A stretch of 64,000 nt of DNA from assembly GCA_049973945.1 (NCBI GenBank), contig JBMFJH010000001.1, positions 107,825 through 171,824 on the forward strand. Reading direction: 5' to 3'. Shown one piece after another: positions 42,752-51,376 of this stretch (its first letter is position 1; each line of letters begins with the position of its first letter). Below the pieces are notes generated by a model. The model was not told where the DNA came from. It saw only the letters and a program-made list of their open reading frames with translations, and made no database searches. The translations under genes and the position numbers were made by a program. This DNA is from Acd1 sp049973945. GTDB lineage: Archaea > Thermoproteota > Thermoprotei_A > Sulfolobales > Sulfolobaceae.

Positions 42752-43586
42752 GCTGAGGAGGGACGAGGAGAGGCCACTCCTCGAGCACATAATAGAGCTC
42801 GCCAGAAGAGTGAGAAGGATTTTAGCAGTGCTGTTCGTCGTTTTCCTGTTCTTCTTCGCTTTCGGCTACACGACCGTCCAGGTCGGGAGCTACGCGATCC
42901 CCGTCCCCGTCCCGGACGTGTTGGACTCGATCTCGGTTAAGTTCGTCAGGTTCCTGATCCACTCGTTGCTCCCCCCTGGGCTTAAGCTGATAAACCTGAA
43001 CCCCCTCGACCCGTTGATAGCCTCGGCCTACTTCTCGCTTTTCATAGCCATCTTCGTCTCCCTGCCCGTAATATTCAGGGAGATGTGGGCATTCATAGCC
43101 CCAGGCCTCTACGAACACGAGAAGAGGTTGGTGAAATACACCGTGATTCCCGGGCTCATTCTCTACGTTGCTGGGGCCCTCTTCGCGTACTTCGTGATAA
43201 TCCCTCTAATGATGGAGTTCGTTCTCATATACACGAACGCCTTGGGAGTCGAGCCCACGCTCAGCCTCGGGTCGTTCGCCAACACCATAATCTCGATGAT
43301 GACGGTGACTGGGTTGGCCTTCGAATACCCTCTGGTCATGTCAATTCTGACTTACTTGGGCATGGTGAAAGCGAAGACTTGGATGGACAACTGGCGATGG
43401 GGAGTCATGGGGGCCTTCTTAATAGCTTGGGTCATATCCCCAGGAGCCGGCGGAGGGGTCATTGAGACGACGATAGGGGTCACGCTGTCCGCCCTTTACT
43501 TCGCGGGGGCCTACGCTGCCAAGGTGGTGGAGAAGAGGAAAGCGAGGTCTCAAGGGGGAACTGCTTTAAGGGTCTCCGGAAAATAG
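42735..43586 (+). CDS. tatC: Sec-independent translocase subunit TatC
   Basis: TatC recognises twin-arginine signal peptides. Family blocks: HIIELARRVRRILAVLFVVF at the N-terminus, LFIAIFVSLPVIFREMWAFI, APGLYEHEKRLVKYTVIPGL (the APGL..E(K/R) block is the best family marker), and TGLAFEYPLVMSILTYLGMV (the F-E-x-P motif). About six membrane helices are visible. Length 283 is normal. ATG 42735 overlaps the preceding gene by 17 bases. Very secure. Confidence 0.94.
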   Translation: MTERTELRRDEERPLLEHIIELARRVRRILAVLFVVFLFFFAFGYTTVQVGSYAIPVPVPDVLDSISVKFVRFLIHSLLPPGLKLINLNPLDPLIASAYFSLFIAIFVSLPVIFREMWAFIAPGLYEHEKRLVKYTVIPGLILYVAGALFAYFVIIPLMMEFVLIYTNALGVEPTLSLGSFANTIISMMTVTGLAFEYPLVMSILTYLGMVKAKTWMDNWRWGVMGAFLIAWVISPGAGGGVIETTIGVTLSALYFAGAYAAKVVEKRKARSQGGTALRVSGK

Positions 43587-43838
43587 GGATAACAGAGCGC
43601 GGAGTAGGTAGGTCCAGCCCTCGTTAAGCGAAGGGAGAGGGAAACTTTTAAAGGACTTCCTTGCACCGCCAGTGTTCTAGCCCGTGTGAGCTTAGAAAGA
43701 ACCCACCTCACGATGCCCCTCAATTCCGGCGAGAAGTAGAAAGCCAGCGCGGTAGCCGCGAAGCCCGCCACTAGAGCTTCGGGCCACAGGCCAACTTGTT
43801 TCACTCTATCATTTCAATCTATGGGACTATTTCTCTAA

Positions 43839-43905
43839 GGCGTGGGTGGGCCTAAACCCGCACAGGCCTACTGCACCTCCTGACTCGGTTTAGGCACCCC
43901 GAAGC
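43839..43905 (-). pseudogene. Degenerate tRNA-Leu remnant
   Basis: The plus-strand text here aligns over its length with the intact tRNA-Leu at 44591-44675. It shares the identical block CAGGCCTAC, similar blocks around CCCGC and GGCACCCC, and the same overall order, but has deletions in the anticodon and D-arm region. It cannot fold as a tRNA. About 690 bases separate it from the intact gene and both have the same orientation. It could be a decayed duplicate or a trace of an integration event. Confidence 0.55.
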
Positions 43906-44026
43906 ACTAACTACGCGGAAGGATCACGCGACCCTACTTTAGTTGTACGCACTAGCGACAACAGTCGTGAGCACAACTTAGACCAGATTTTCCGCTTAGG
44001 AAAAATAGAGCGACTTTTTGAAAGGT
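43906..44026. other. Gap without a clear gene
   Basis: No coding signal or RNA fold is apparent between the tRNA-Leu remnant and the small membrane-protein gene. Upstream, ACTTTTAAAGG at about 43644-43654 is box A-like but nothing recognisable follows it. An 84-codon frame on the minus strand across the end of tatC (43550-43804) is listed among the rejected items. Confidence 0.3.
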
Positions 44027-44317
44027 CTAGGAATTTCCGATAAGAACTAACGCCTCGCAAGCTAGGAAGACGAGTCCTATAAAAAAGTTAAGGGTAGGGA
44101 CAATTAAAGAAAAACAATGTTTTCTCTTAATGAAATAAAGAGATAGCAATAAAGCATAAACCGATGCACTGAAGTCTACATAGAGCAACGTAGAAAAACT
44201 TGGGTGAAAGACATTTTCGTAAAGAGCGATATACGAGCCTACGTCAATGAACCACGAGAAGAAGAATATCCCTACGTAAACTAAAGCTCTAAACCAGGCC
44301 TCTTCAATCAAAGACAT
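44027..44317 (-). CDS. Small A/T-rich membrane protein
   Basis: A 96-residue protein with three hydrophobic segments (ALVYVGIFFFSWFIDVGSYI, ASVYALLLSLYFI, LIVPTLNFFIGLVFLACEAL). The gene is much richer in A and T than its neighbours and uses different codons, which suggests acquisition from elsewhere. It lies between a tRNA-Leu remnant and the intact tRNA-Leu. ATG 44317 follows AAAAGATAAATTTCATATT by about 20-30 bases. I do not recognise the family. Confidence 0.55.
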   Translation of the reverse strand: MSLIEEAWFRALVYVGIFFFSWFIDVGSYIALYENVFHPSFSTLLYVDFSASVYALLLSLYFIKRKHCFSLIVPTLNFFIGLVFLACEALVLIGNS

Positions 44318-44411
44318 GGAAACTGAAAAGAAATATGAAATTTATCTTTTAGGGACGAGAAGAACGTTACACGGGTTGAACGACACACTGGACGGTGTGA
44401 TTTAATATAAC

Positions 44412-44543
44412 ATGAACTTTACGAGTGCCCGTACGCTCATGACGCTCGTTTCAGCGTTGGTCGTGACCCATCCACACCACTCCTACCACGTTCCCCATAT
44501 TGGCTCCACAGCTGTTCGACGGCGACTACAGCTGTCGGCTTGA
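44412..44543 (+). other. Short open frame of doubtful status near tRNA-Leu
   Basis: An ATG at 44412 after TTTAATATAAC opens a 43-codon frame (MNFTSARTLMTLVSALVVTH...). Coding-like text ILAPQLFDGDYSCRLERYAE then continues in another frame toward the tRNA. It could be the remains of a secreted protein gene. The evidence is weak. Confidence 0.25.
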
Positions 44544-44590
44544 AAGGTACGCCGAGAAGTTGGAATTTGGAAGAATGCCTTCAACGTGTA

Positions 44591-44675
44591 TGCGGGGGGC
44601 GGGATTTGAACCCGCGCAGGCCTACGCCAGCGGAGCCTCAGTCCGCCCCCTTTGACCTGGCTCGGGCACCCCCGC
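44591..44675 (-). tRNA. tRNA-Leu (anticodon GAG)
   Basis: On the minus strand the gene begins GCGGGGGTGCCCGAGCCAGG and ends in CCCCCGCA. The acceptor stem is GCGGGGG/CCCCCGC, the anticodon stem GCGGA/TCCGC encloses loop CTGAGGC with anticodon GAG, and a long variable arm (TGGCGTAGGCCTGC) marks a class II tRNA. The T arm is GCGGG-TTCAAAT-CCCGC. There is no intron and no encoded CCA. Confidence 0.93.
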
Positions 44676-44692
44676 AAGTAACTAATGCTCCC

Positions 44693-45640
44693 CTAGGCAT
44701 AAAAACGTTGATGTATCGTCCTCGTGTAATTTAAGTTCTTCAGCACGTCCCTAACAGCGAGCCTCACGGCCTGCTCGGAAGTGTACTTAGGCCTCCAGCC
44801 CAAAGACATGATCTTGTTCACGTCCAGTAGCATGAACCTCACGTCGCCCGGCCACCCCCTCCCGTCCCCCGCGTCCTTGTAAACGTGCTTCGGCCTCAGC
44901 CCCATCTCCTCCTCGACGATCTTGGCTATTTCCTCAACCGTTATCCAGTCGACGTTGCCCACGTTGAAGACGTCGTAGTTCACCCTGGACTTCTCCATCA
45001 GGAAGAGGAGTGAGTCTATCAGGTCGCTTATGTAGAGGTAGCTCTTCCTCTGCCTGCCGTTGCCCAGTATCTCGAGCTCGTCTGGGTTCTTCATTAGCTT
45101 CCTCACGAAGTCTATCACCACCCCGTGGCTGACCCTACCCCCGGTTATGTTTGCGAACCTCAGCGAGACGCCCCTGATTCCGTAGTTCCTCGAGTAGTAC
45201 TCTAGCAATTCCTCGCCCAGCAGCTTGAACAGGCCGTAGAAGGATATGGGCCTCTTGGGGTAGTCCTCGGGAGTGGGGAGCTTATCCGCCTCGCCGTAGA
45301 CGGTAGAGGAGGAGGCGAACAGGAAGAAAGAGACGTCGCTCCTCCTCGCGGCCTCGAGCACGTTGAAGGTGAGCGTGACGTCCCTGCTGAAGTGGTCGTA
45401 GGTGTCCTGCATGGAGGTCCTCACGTCCGGGTTCGCGGCCATGTGGAAAACTACGCTCCCCTTGGGGAACCTGAGCCCCTCCGCCCTCCTTAAGTCGACC
45501 CTGCTGTAGAGGGCCTTGGGGTTTACGTAGTTGCCCGAGGAGAAGTCGTCGTAGACGTATACAGTGTACCCCAGCTCGACGAGCTTGTCCACCAAGTGGC
45601 CCCCTATGTACCCGGCTCCGCCAGTTACTACGGCCTCCAT
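44693..45640 (-). CDS. NAD-dependent nucleotide-sugar epimerase (UDP-glucose 4-epimerase-like)
   Basis: This extended short-chain dehydrogenase has the NAD-binding VVTGGAGYIGGHLVDKLVEL, VFHMAANPDVRTSMQ, the serine in FLFASSSTVYGEAD, and the catalytic pair in PISFYGLFKLLGEELL (Y-x3-K). The C-terminal part has RFANITGGRVSHGVVIDFVR and KSYLYISDLIDSLLF. It should interconvert UDP-sugars or a related substrate for glycan or lipid synthesis; substrate not determinable. Length 315 is normal. ATG 45640 lies after AGTTTTAACC at about 45660-45669. It ends 18 bases from tRNA-Leu. Confidence 0.88.
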   Translation of the reverse strand: MEAVVTGGAGYIGGHLVDKLVELGYTVYVYDDFSSGNYVNPKALYSRVDLRRAEGLRFPKGSVVFHMAANPDVRTSMQDTYDHFSRDVTLTFNVLEAARRSDVSFFLFASSSTVYGEADKLPTPEDYPKRPISFYGLFKLLGEELLEYYSRNYGIRGVSLRFANITGGRVSHGVVIDFVRKLMKNPDELEILGNGRQRKSYLYISDLIDSLLFLMEKSRVNYDVFNVGNVDWITVEEIAKIVEEEMGLRPKHVYKDAGDGRGWPGDVRFMLLDVNKIMSLGWRPKYTSEQAVRLAVRDVLKNLNYTRTIHQRFYA

Positions 45641-45759
45641 GTGGGCGTTGGAGTAACATAGGTTAAAACTCTTGCCGGTAAGAGAGCGAACGCCTCGCGT
45701 CGGGTACTACCCTCCGACTCCCTCTTCAACATATAATCTGGTTGTCGGATGATTTTATC

Positions 45760-46506
45760 GTGGTTCTCAAAGAGATCATTGCTAAGAAGCTCCTCGACGA
45801 GGTCGCCGACTATTACCCCCCTTACGAGGGCGAGTACTACCCCTCCCACCTGTGGAAGTGCTTAAGGCAGCAGTACTACGAGAGGACGATCCCTCACCTG
45901 AACGTCATAAACTTCGGGCCTTTAGTAATGGGCACGATAATCCACGACTATTTGGCGAAAGTCTTCGAGAAAATCGAGGGAGCGAGGGTCTACTCTGAAG
46001 TCCCAGTAAGGATACCCCACCCAGATCACCCAGAAATCGTGCTTACCGGGAGGGCGGACGACGTGATCCTCGTGGAGGTCGGGAGGAGCAGGTACGTCGT
46101 GGAGGTCAAGACCCACGACGACGTCGAGACCGCTATGAAGAAGGGTTGGATCCCCAAGAAGGAGCACGTCGCCCAGCTGAACGTCTATCTCAGGGCTTTT
46201 CCAGGGGCTAAGGGGATACTCCTCTACGTGGACAGGAGCGACTTCCAAATGGAGGAGTTCATAATCGAGTTCGACGAGGAGCTCTACAGGAAGACCTTAG
46301 AGAGAGCCAAGAGGCTACACGAGGCGATTAAGAACAGGGCCGTCCCGGAGGCCGAGGCGAAGCAGAACGAGTCAATGAGCTGGATGTGCAGGAACTGTCC
46401 TTTCGCTTCGATATGCGAGAAGGATGACAAAGAGTTGGCACGGAACACTAAAGGAGTGACTCAGGTACAGAACGTCCCGAGCAACGCAGCACAAGCGAAG
46501 CAGTAA
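45760..46506 (+). CDS. Cas4-like PD-(D/E)xK nuclease with Fe-S cluster
   Basis: The protein contains the RecB-type nuclease core with GRADDVILVEVGRSRYVVEV followed by KTHDD (D...E-x-K) and a QLNVYLRAFP helix. An N-terminal Cys lies in WKCLRQQYYER and the C-terminal Cys trio in MCRNCPFASICEK. Together these four Cys are expected to hold a [4Fe-4S] cluster as in Cas4. It is about 248 residues. No CRISPR array or cas1/cas2 lies nearby, so it may be a stand-alone repair or replication nuclease. CATATAATCT at 45728-45738 argues for the GTG at 45760 over the TTG at 45742. Confidence 0.78.
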   Translation: MVLKEIIAKKLLDEVADYYPPYEGEYYPSHLWKCLRQQYYERTIPHLNVINFGPLVMGTIIHDYLAKVFEKIEGARVYSEVPVRIPHPDHPEIVLTGRADDVILVEVGRSRYVVEVKTHDDVETAMKKGWIPKKEHVAQLNVYLRAFPGAKGILLYVDRSDFQMEEFIIEFDEELYRKTLERAKRLHEAIKNRAVPEAEAKQNESMSWMCRNCPFASICEKDDKELARNTKGVTQVQNVPSNAAQAKQ

Positions 46507-46751
46507 AAGACGTCATACGGTACGGGTGAAGGAACTCCTTATCCCAGACTTTCGTTTGTGTCTAACTAGACTTGTTTCATACTGTCGTCGCCTTGACCGA
46601 TGGTTCTCCCTGTGGATTTGATCTTGAGGGGTTTAGGTCACATATCGTCGAAGGTTGGACGTGTTGCTGTCTGAGACCCGAGCCTTTTACCTGAAGGCTA
46701 TGGCCTTAGACTCCCGGCCGGTTTACAGTGTTTGACCAGCATCATCGAGAG

Positions 46752-47936
46752 TCATTCGACCGAGAATGGGGCCGATAACCTCAGGTCAGCGAAGTACTTG
46801 TAGTAGAGCCACGAACCGCCCTCCGTGGCTATCAGCGCTATGAGGAACGGGACGACTAGGCTTAACGGGATTAAGTAGCCAGCCGCAAGGCTCGCAAGAG
46901 AGAAGGGTAGAAGCCTGGCCCCCTGGTTGAGCCCCAAGGCAGTCCCCCTTCTCCTTTCCCCCTAACGGCTACTATTAGGGCCTGTTGGCTCGGCAGGGGC
47001 AAGACCCTGAAAGACATGAAGGCGACGAACAGGGCGATCGCGATCGTTTCCTCCTTTACAAGGGGGATCAGGAGGCCGGACAGAGCGCTCACAGTCCTGC
47101 TGACGAATATGAACCTTCCCACCCCCATGGCCTCGCTCAGCCTAGAGGAGAGGAGCAACATCAGCGTGGCCGTGAGTATCCCGACTACGAAGTACATTCT
47201 CCCGATCTCGGCGTTAGAGAGGCCGAAGTACTCCTTGAAGACGACGGGCATGAAGGGCACGACGAGTCCTTGGGAAACGCCGTTGAGTGCTTTAGAAACG
47301 GCGAAGACCCTCATATAGGTTCTTTGCCTCTTCTCCGGAACCTCCTCTCGCGTAGTCCCGTTCGTTACTTTCGGACCAGAAACTCCCTCCTTCACAGGAA
47401 TCACTATTACTGTCGAGACTAGGGAAAGCAGGATCCCCAAGAGGAAGAGGGTCGAGTAGTTGAGTCCAGTCAAGAGAGTCCCCGCAGATCCGGCGTAGGA
47501 CGAAATGGCCGTGAACGCCGACATGACGCGGTTGAGCTCCTCCCTCCTCACCTTCCTCGATATTATGGAGGTGAAGAGCGGGGCGGCTACAGCTCCTATT
47601 CCTCCCCTATTAAACCGCCTACCGTGCCATATCCGCTGAGGGCGGAGGCCAAGAGGATTACGTAGAGTTGTCAGACAAATAGGTCAAAGTCAGGCCTACA
47701 ACTAAAGTGGAAAGGGCTACTAGTAACGAACCTTTAGTCCCGAACCTGTCTCCGGAGTAGCCGAAGAGGACGGAGAGGAAGGGGTTAGAGAAGGCCCCAA
47801 CCGCGAACACCGCCCCTATTTCTGGCAAGGAGAACCCCTTGTCGAGAAGGTAGAGGCCGATTATGACGGCGACGTAACCGGCGACGAAGCTCCTGAGGGC
47901 CCTGGAGGCCGCGAGGAGGGCTAAGTCCCTGTCCAC
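46752..47936 (-). pseudogene. Broken MFS transporter gene
   Basis: The coding signal of a 12-helix major facilitator is spread over several frames. The N-terminal part (LALLAASRALRSFVAGYVAV... to LTLTYLSDN) stops early. After a shift near 47666 comes YVILLASALSGYGTVGG; after a shift at the C run 47604-47607 comes GIGAVAAPLFTSIISRKVRR. After a shift at the C run 46958-46962 comes GERRRGTALGLNQGARLLPF to the end. Each break is repaired by adding one base, and the last two fall in G runs of the coding strand. The motif RRGTALGLNQG is typical of MFS proteins. Substrate unknown. True decay and base-call error are both possible. Confidence 0.7.
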
Positions 47937-47987
47937 GTTGGGAAGTTAACTGCCGAACGATTTAACTTTGGTCTAAAGCGTTTAATT

Positions 47988-48019
47988 CTGGGGCAGAAGT
48001 AAACTACTGGGGCAGAAGT
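47988..48019. repeat. Direct repeat before the ATPase gene
   Basis: CTGGGGCAGAAGT occurs at 47988-48000 and again at 48007-48019, 19 bases apart. The second copy ends at the first base of the TTG start codon. It may be a regulator site or a chance duplication. Confidence 0.45.
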
Positions 48020-49068
48020 TGCTGTTCGACGAGAGGCCCAAGTGGAGGAGGGATGATCTGTTCGACAGGGAAGCCGAGCTGAGGGACTTGCTCGCCAACC
48101 TCGACAGGCCCCTTGTTCTGATAACGGGCGTGAGGAGGATCGGGAAGACCTCGGTTATGAACGTCGCCCTCTCGGAGTCAGGGCTGAACTACGTCGTTAT
48201 TGACCTCAGGGGGCTCAAGCAGAACTACAGCCGCAGGGACTTATACTCGCTCTTCTCGAGGGCTCTTTCCAGTAGGCTTGACAAGCTCAAGGAGGCCCTC
48301 TCGAGGGTCAGAGGTGTGTCGATCATGGGGAACTACGTGGAGCTGGCTTGGAAGGGGAGGGACTACGTGAGGCTCAGCGACCTGTTCGACGCCCTCAACG
48401 AGAGGAGGCTGATAATTGCCCTCGACGAGGCCCAAAGGCTCAGGGGGCCCCTGGCGAACGAGGTCAAGGAGGCTTTAGCCCACGCCTACGACTACTGCAG
48501 GAACCTGACTTTCGTCCTGACGGGTTCAGAAGTGGGCCTCCTATACGACTTCCTCGGCGTGGAGGACAGCGAGTCACCCTTGTACGGTAGGTACTACCAC
48601 GAGGTGAGGCTGGAGCGGTTCTCACGAGAGGTCTCAGCCGAGTTCCTCAGGAAGGGGTTCGAGGAGCTTGGCGTAAAGGTAGATGAGAGGGCGATTAATG
48701 AGATCGTGAACTACTTCGGCGGCGTCCCCGGCTGGCTGACGTTCGCGGGCCTGGCCTACTCTAGGGGAGCGAAGCTCGAAGATGTGAAGAGGGTGGCCGT
48801 CGAGGTGGCGAAGAACGAGATCAGGAACCTATTGGAGTCGAGGGGTATCCCGGAGAAGACCAGGAAGAGGTACGAGAACGCGTTGAAGTGTATTGCCGAA
48901 GGCAAGAGATCGTGGAGCGAGTTCGTTAAGTGCATGGAGACGAGGGAGGGGAGCACTATCTCCCCCAGCGTGGTTCATAACGTGCTGAGCAACTTGGAGA
49001 AGCTGAGCCTCGTGAAGGACTACGAGTTCCTCGACCCAGTTTACGCCGAGGCGGCGAGAACCCTCTAG
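48019..49068 (+). CDS. Archaeal AAA/STAND-type ATPase (pfam Arch_ATPase)
   Basis: A 349-residue ATPase of the archaeal family. Walker A is LVLITGVRRIGKTSVMNVAL near residue 33, Walker B RRLIIALDEAQRLRGPLANE near residue 130, and a sensor-1 region NLTFVLTGSEVGLLYDFLG follows. The arginine segment RYYHEVRLERFSREVSAEFL and a C-terminal winged-helix-like part complete the usual architecture. Members are common near mobile elements and toxin-like genes, but no partner is obvious here. TTG 48019 begins MLFDERPKWRRDDLFDREAE; GTTTAATTC at about 47980-47988 may be its box A. Function unknown. Confidence 0.8.
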   Translation: MLFDERPKWRRDDLFDREAELRDLLANLDRPLVLITGVRRIGKTSVMNVALSESGLNYVVIDLRGLKQNYSRRDLYSLFSRALSSRLDKLKEALSRVRGVSIMGNYVELAWKGRDYVRLSDLFDALNERRLIIALDEAQRLRGPLANEVKEALAHAYDYCRNLTFVLTGSEVGLLYDFLGVEDSESPLYGRYYHEVRLERFSREVSAEFLRKGFEELGVKVDERAINEIVNYFGGVPGWLTFAGLAYSRGAKLEDVKRVAVEVAKNEIRNLLESRGIPEKTRKRYENALKCIAEGKRSWSEFVKCMETREGSTISPSVVHNVLSNLEKLSLVKDYEFLDPVYAEAARTL

Positions 49069-49123
49069 TTAAAGCACAGAAAGCCGTAATTCCCGCGCAC
49101 TCAAACACTCGGGTGGGGCGAGC

Positions 49124-50134
49124 TTGGACTACGCGAGGCTGTGGAACCGCTATGTGCTCAAGTTCCTAGAGATTTTCGTCGCGCCGTATTCGGTCTTGAG
49201 AAAAGTATTCCCACAGCTCGTTATGCTAAGCGCCATAGTTTTCGCCATCGCTTGGGTCTTCGTAGTTTATCAGAGGTTGGACTGGATCTCGGCCATATAC
49301 GCCTCAGTAGGAATGGTCACGACGATAGGCCTCTACACTCCCGATATAAACCAGATGCCTCCCGACGAGAAGCTTATCCTCACCGTCCTGCTCGTCTCAA
49401 CGATAGGCTTATTCGGCTCCCTTTTGCAGTCGACAGTGCACGTAGTAGTCGACAGGGCCTCATGGACGGACGCAAGGGCGAGGTGGAGGGGGTCGCACAT
49501 GAGGAACCACGTATTAGTTATCGGCGACTCGCCGAGCGTCGTTTACGCCGTGGAGAAGCTCAAACAGCTGGACAGGGACTACGTGGTGCTCACCCCTTCG
49601 CAAGAGCTCTCCAAGGATCTAGCCAACAGCTCGGTTATCTTGGGCGACCCTAAGGAGGAAAAGAACCTCCTATCCGCGGGAGTCATGGAGGCTTCGACTG
49701 CAATTGTCGCTATGAACAACGACTCCGACACGCTGCTTGTTACCCTCAAAGTTCAGAAGCTGAACCCCCAACTCCTGACCGTCTCGGTCGTCAAGGACTC
49801 CGGTTTGATCGACGTTATGAGAACGGCCGGTGCTGACGTGGTGATCCCGTCGGACGACATCATAGGAAGGATAATGGCTGTCTCAGCTGTGTCTAAAGGT
49901 TTGGCGGGCATTCTGTACTCGCCGAGGGAGAGGGACTACTCGATAGCCTACTTCGACGTGAAGAAGGAGATCAAGTTGAGCCAATTGCCTGAAGGAGTTA
50001 TACCCATAGCGATTGTAAGGGGTAAGGAGTTGGATCCTTACTTCAGCAGGGAAACTGCCGTGAAGCCCGGCGAGGGTCTTTTCGTTCTCGGGGACCCAAG
50101 TAAGTTCAAGGAAGTGGAGAAGATGTTGAGTTGA
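49124..50134 (+). CDS. Two-helix ion channel with RCK/TrkA-N regulatory domain
   Basis: Residues 1-120 hold two membrane helices and a pore-like loop, ASVGMVTTIGLYTPDINQMP, followed by an RCK-type domain. The dinucleotide-binding-like NHVLVIGDSPSVVYAVEKLK begins near residue 127, then VVLTPSQELSKDLANSSVIL and DPKEEKNLLSAGVMEASTAI. The second half has TAGADVVIPSDDIIGRIMAV and a C-terminal RCK_C-like domain. The general layout is that of MthK-type potassium channels. The selectivity filter is TTIGLY instead of TVGYG, so ion selectivity is uncertain. It starts at TTG 49124. Confidence 0.78.
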   Translation: MDYARLWNRYVLKFLEIFVAPYSVLRKVFPQLVMLSAIVFAIAWVFVVYQRLDWISAIYASVGMVTTIGLYTPDINQMPPDEKLILTVLLVSTIGLFGSLLQSTVHVVVDRASWTDARARWRGSHMRNHVLVIGDSPSVVYAVEKLKQLDRDYVVLTPSQELSKDLANSSVILGDPKEEKNLLSAGVMEASTAIVAMNNDSDTLLVTLKVQKLNPQLLTVSVVKDSGLIDVMRTAGADVVIPSDDIIGRIMAVSAVSKGLAGILYSPRERDYSIAYFDVKKEIKLSQLPEGVIPIAIVRGKELDPYFSRETAVKPGEGLFVLGDPSKFKEVEKMLS

Positions 50135-50171
50135 AAATCACGTATCTCCCTAAATAATAAATCAAGGTCTT

Positions 50172-51313
50172 TCACTTCTCCAGGGCCTCTAGAGGTACCC
50201 CCGTAGTCCTCCTGCCGAAGACCAATATCAGACTCGCCGAAGCCGCGCTCGCCAAACCCACTACGGCCGTAGCCGACTCGAGGGAGCTCGAGCCCAGGAG
50301 GGCGTAGACTACAGGTCCCACTGCGCCACCTAGGTGGCCAACGCCGTCAGCCACGCCGCAGCCTAAAGCCCTCAGCTTCGTCGGGAAGTTCTCGGCGGTG
50401 TAAGCGTACATGGTCGGGAACTTGAAGCCCTGCAGGAACATTATCGCGAAGCCTATCGCTAAGAACGCCTCTGGGGAGGAAGCGAAGGGCCAAACTACCA
50501 TGAGAACCGCCGTGAGCAGGTTGGGCAAGGCGGACGAATATTTCCTCTCCAACCTGTCGTTCAGGATCGATCCCACGACTACCCCGATGGGGTCGCCGTA
50601 AAGGATGTAGGTGAACGCAAGCGAAGGGTTAGTGAAACCGTGGGAGGAAATGAGCTTGAAGACAGGGGTTGAGAACAGGGCGTAGCCTGTGAAGTAGCTG
50701 AAGAACCAGACCGCCAAGAAGACGAGCACCCTCGAGAGTCCCAAGCGAGCTTAGCCTCCCTCCTCTCCTGCCACAATTTGGACTCAGGCAACGTGAGCCT
50801 GTATACCAAATAAACCAGGGCCAATAGAAGGCTCGGGAAGAAGAGGAGCCTCCAGTGTTCTTCCCCGAGAAGGACCGCGATAGGGCCGACCACTAACGAC
50901 ATCAGGAATCCGCTCGCCGTGGCCAGGCCTATTGCCCTTCCCCTTACGTTCGCACTAACGACCTCAGCCACGTAGGTCGGCACTACGGCTATCTCGCCCT
51001 CTACGCCCAAGCCTATGAGGAACTCCGCGACGACCAACTGAAGGAAGCCAGTAGAAGCCAAGCCTACTGCTGAGCCAGACGCAATCCAGAGGGCCGAAGC
51101 TACGATCCCCTTCTTCCTCCCCAGCTTGCTCGCTACCAGGCCGTTAACGAAGCCACCGATCGAGTAGCCCAGCATCTCTGCCGAAAGGATTAACGTCGAC
51201 GGGACGACCCCTATCTGGCTGGACGCGAAGTTCTCTATGTAAGGAACGTTGAATATGTCCCAGAAGGCTAGGGCCGTACCCAGGGAAAGGAGCAGAAGAT
51301 TAAACGGCCTCAC
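50172..51313 (-). pseudogene. MFS transporter gene with one frameshift
   Basis: The N-terminal half (ATG 51313, PFNLLLLSLGTALAFWDIF, YSIGGFVNGLVASKLGRKKG, FLIGLGVEGEIAVVPTYVAE) runs to QERREAKLAW. The C-terminal half continues in another frame from GLSRVLVFLAVWFFSYFTGY to FGRRTTGVPLEALEK. Adding one G to the coding-strand GGG at 50740-50742 joins them as ...AKLAW-GLSRVLVF. The joined protein of about 380 residues is a 12-helix sugar/metabolite-transporter-type MFS member, lacking only the reading-frame continuity. Substrate unknown. Because everything else is intact the break is either recent or an error. Confidence 0.72.
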
Positions 51314-51376
51314 GGTCTTCGGAAGGGCTGAAGTGGGGAAAAACTTTCACTGTTAAACCTCACTCATTGTAATTAA

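Noticed and set aside
43644..43654. ACTTTTAAAGG as promoter of a small RNA
   Set aside because: The box is good but nothing downstream folds into a recognisable RNA, and the sequence is partly symmetric, so it may be chance.
43550..43804. 84-codon minus-strand frame starting MKQVGLWPEALVAGFAATAL
   Set aside because: It has one possible membrane helix, but it overlaps tatC by 37 bases, lacks a good promoter and has a tail of unnatural composition. I could not decide it is real.
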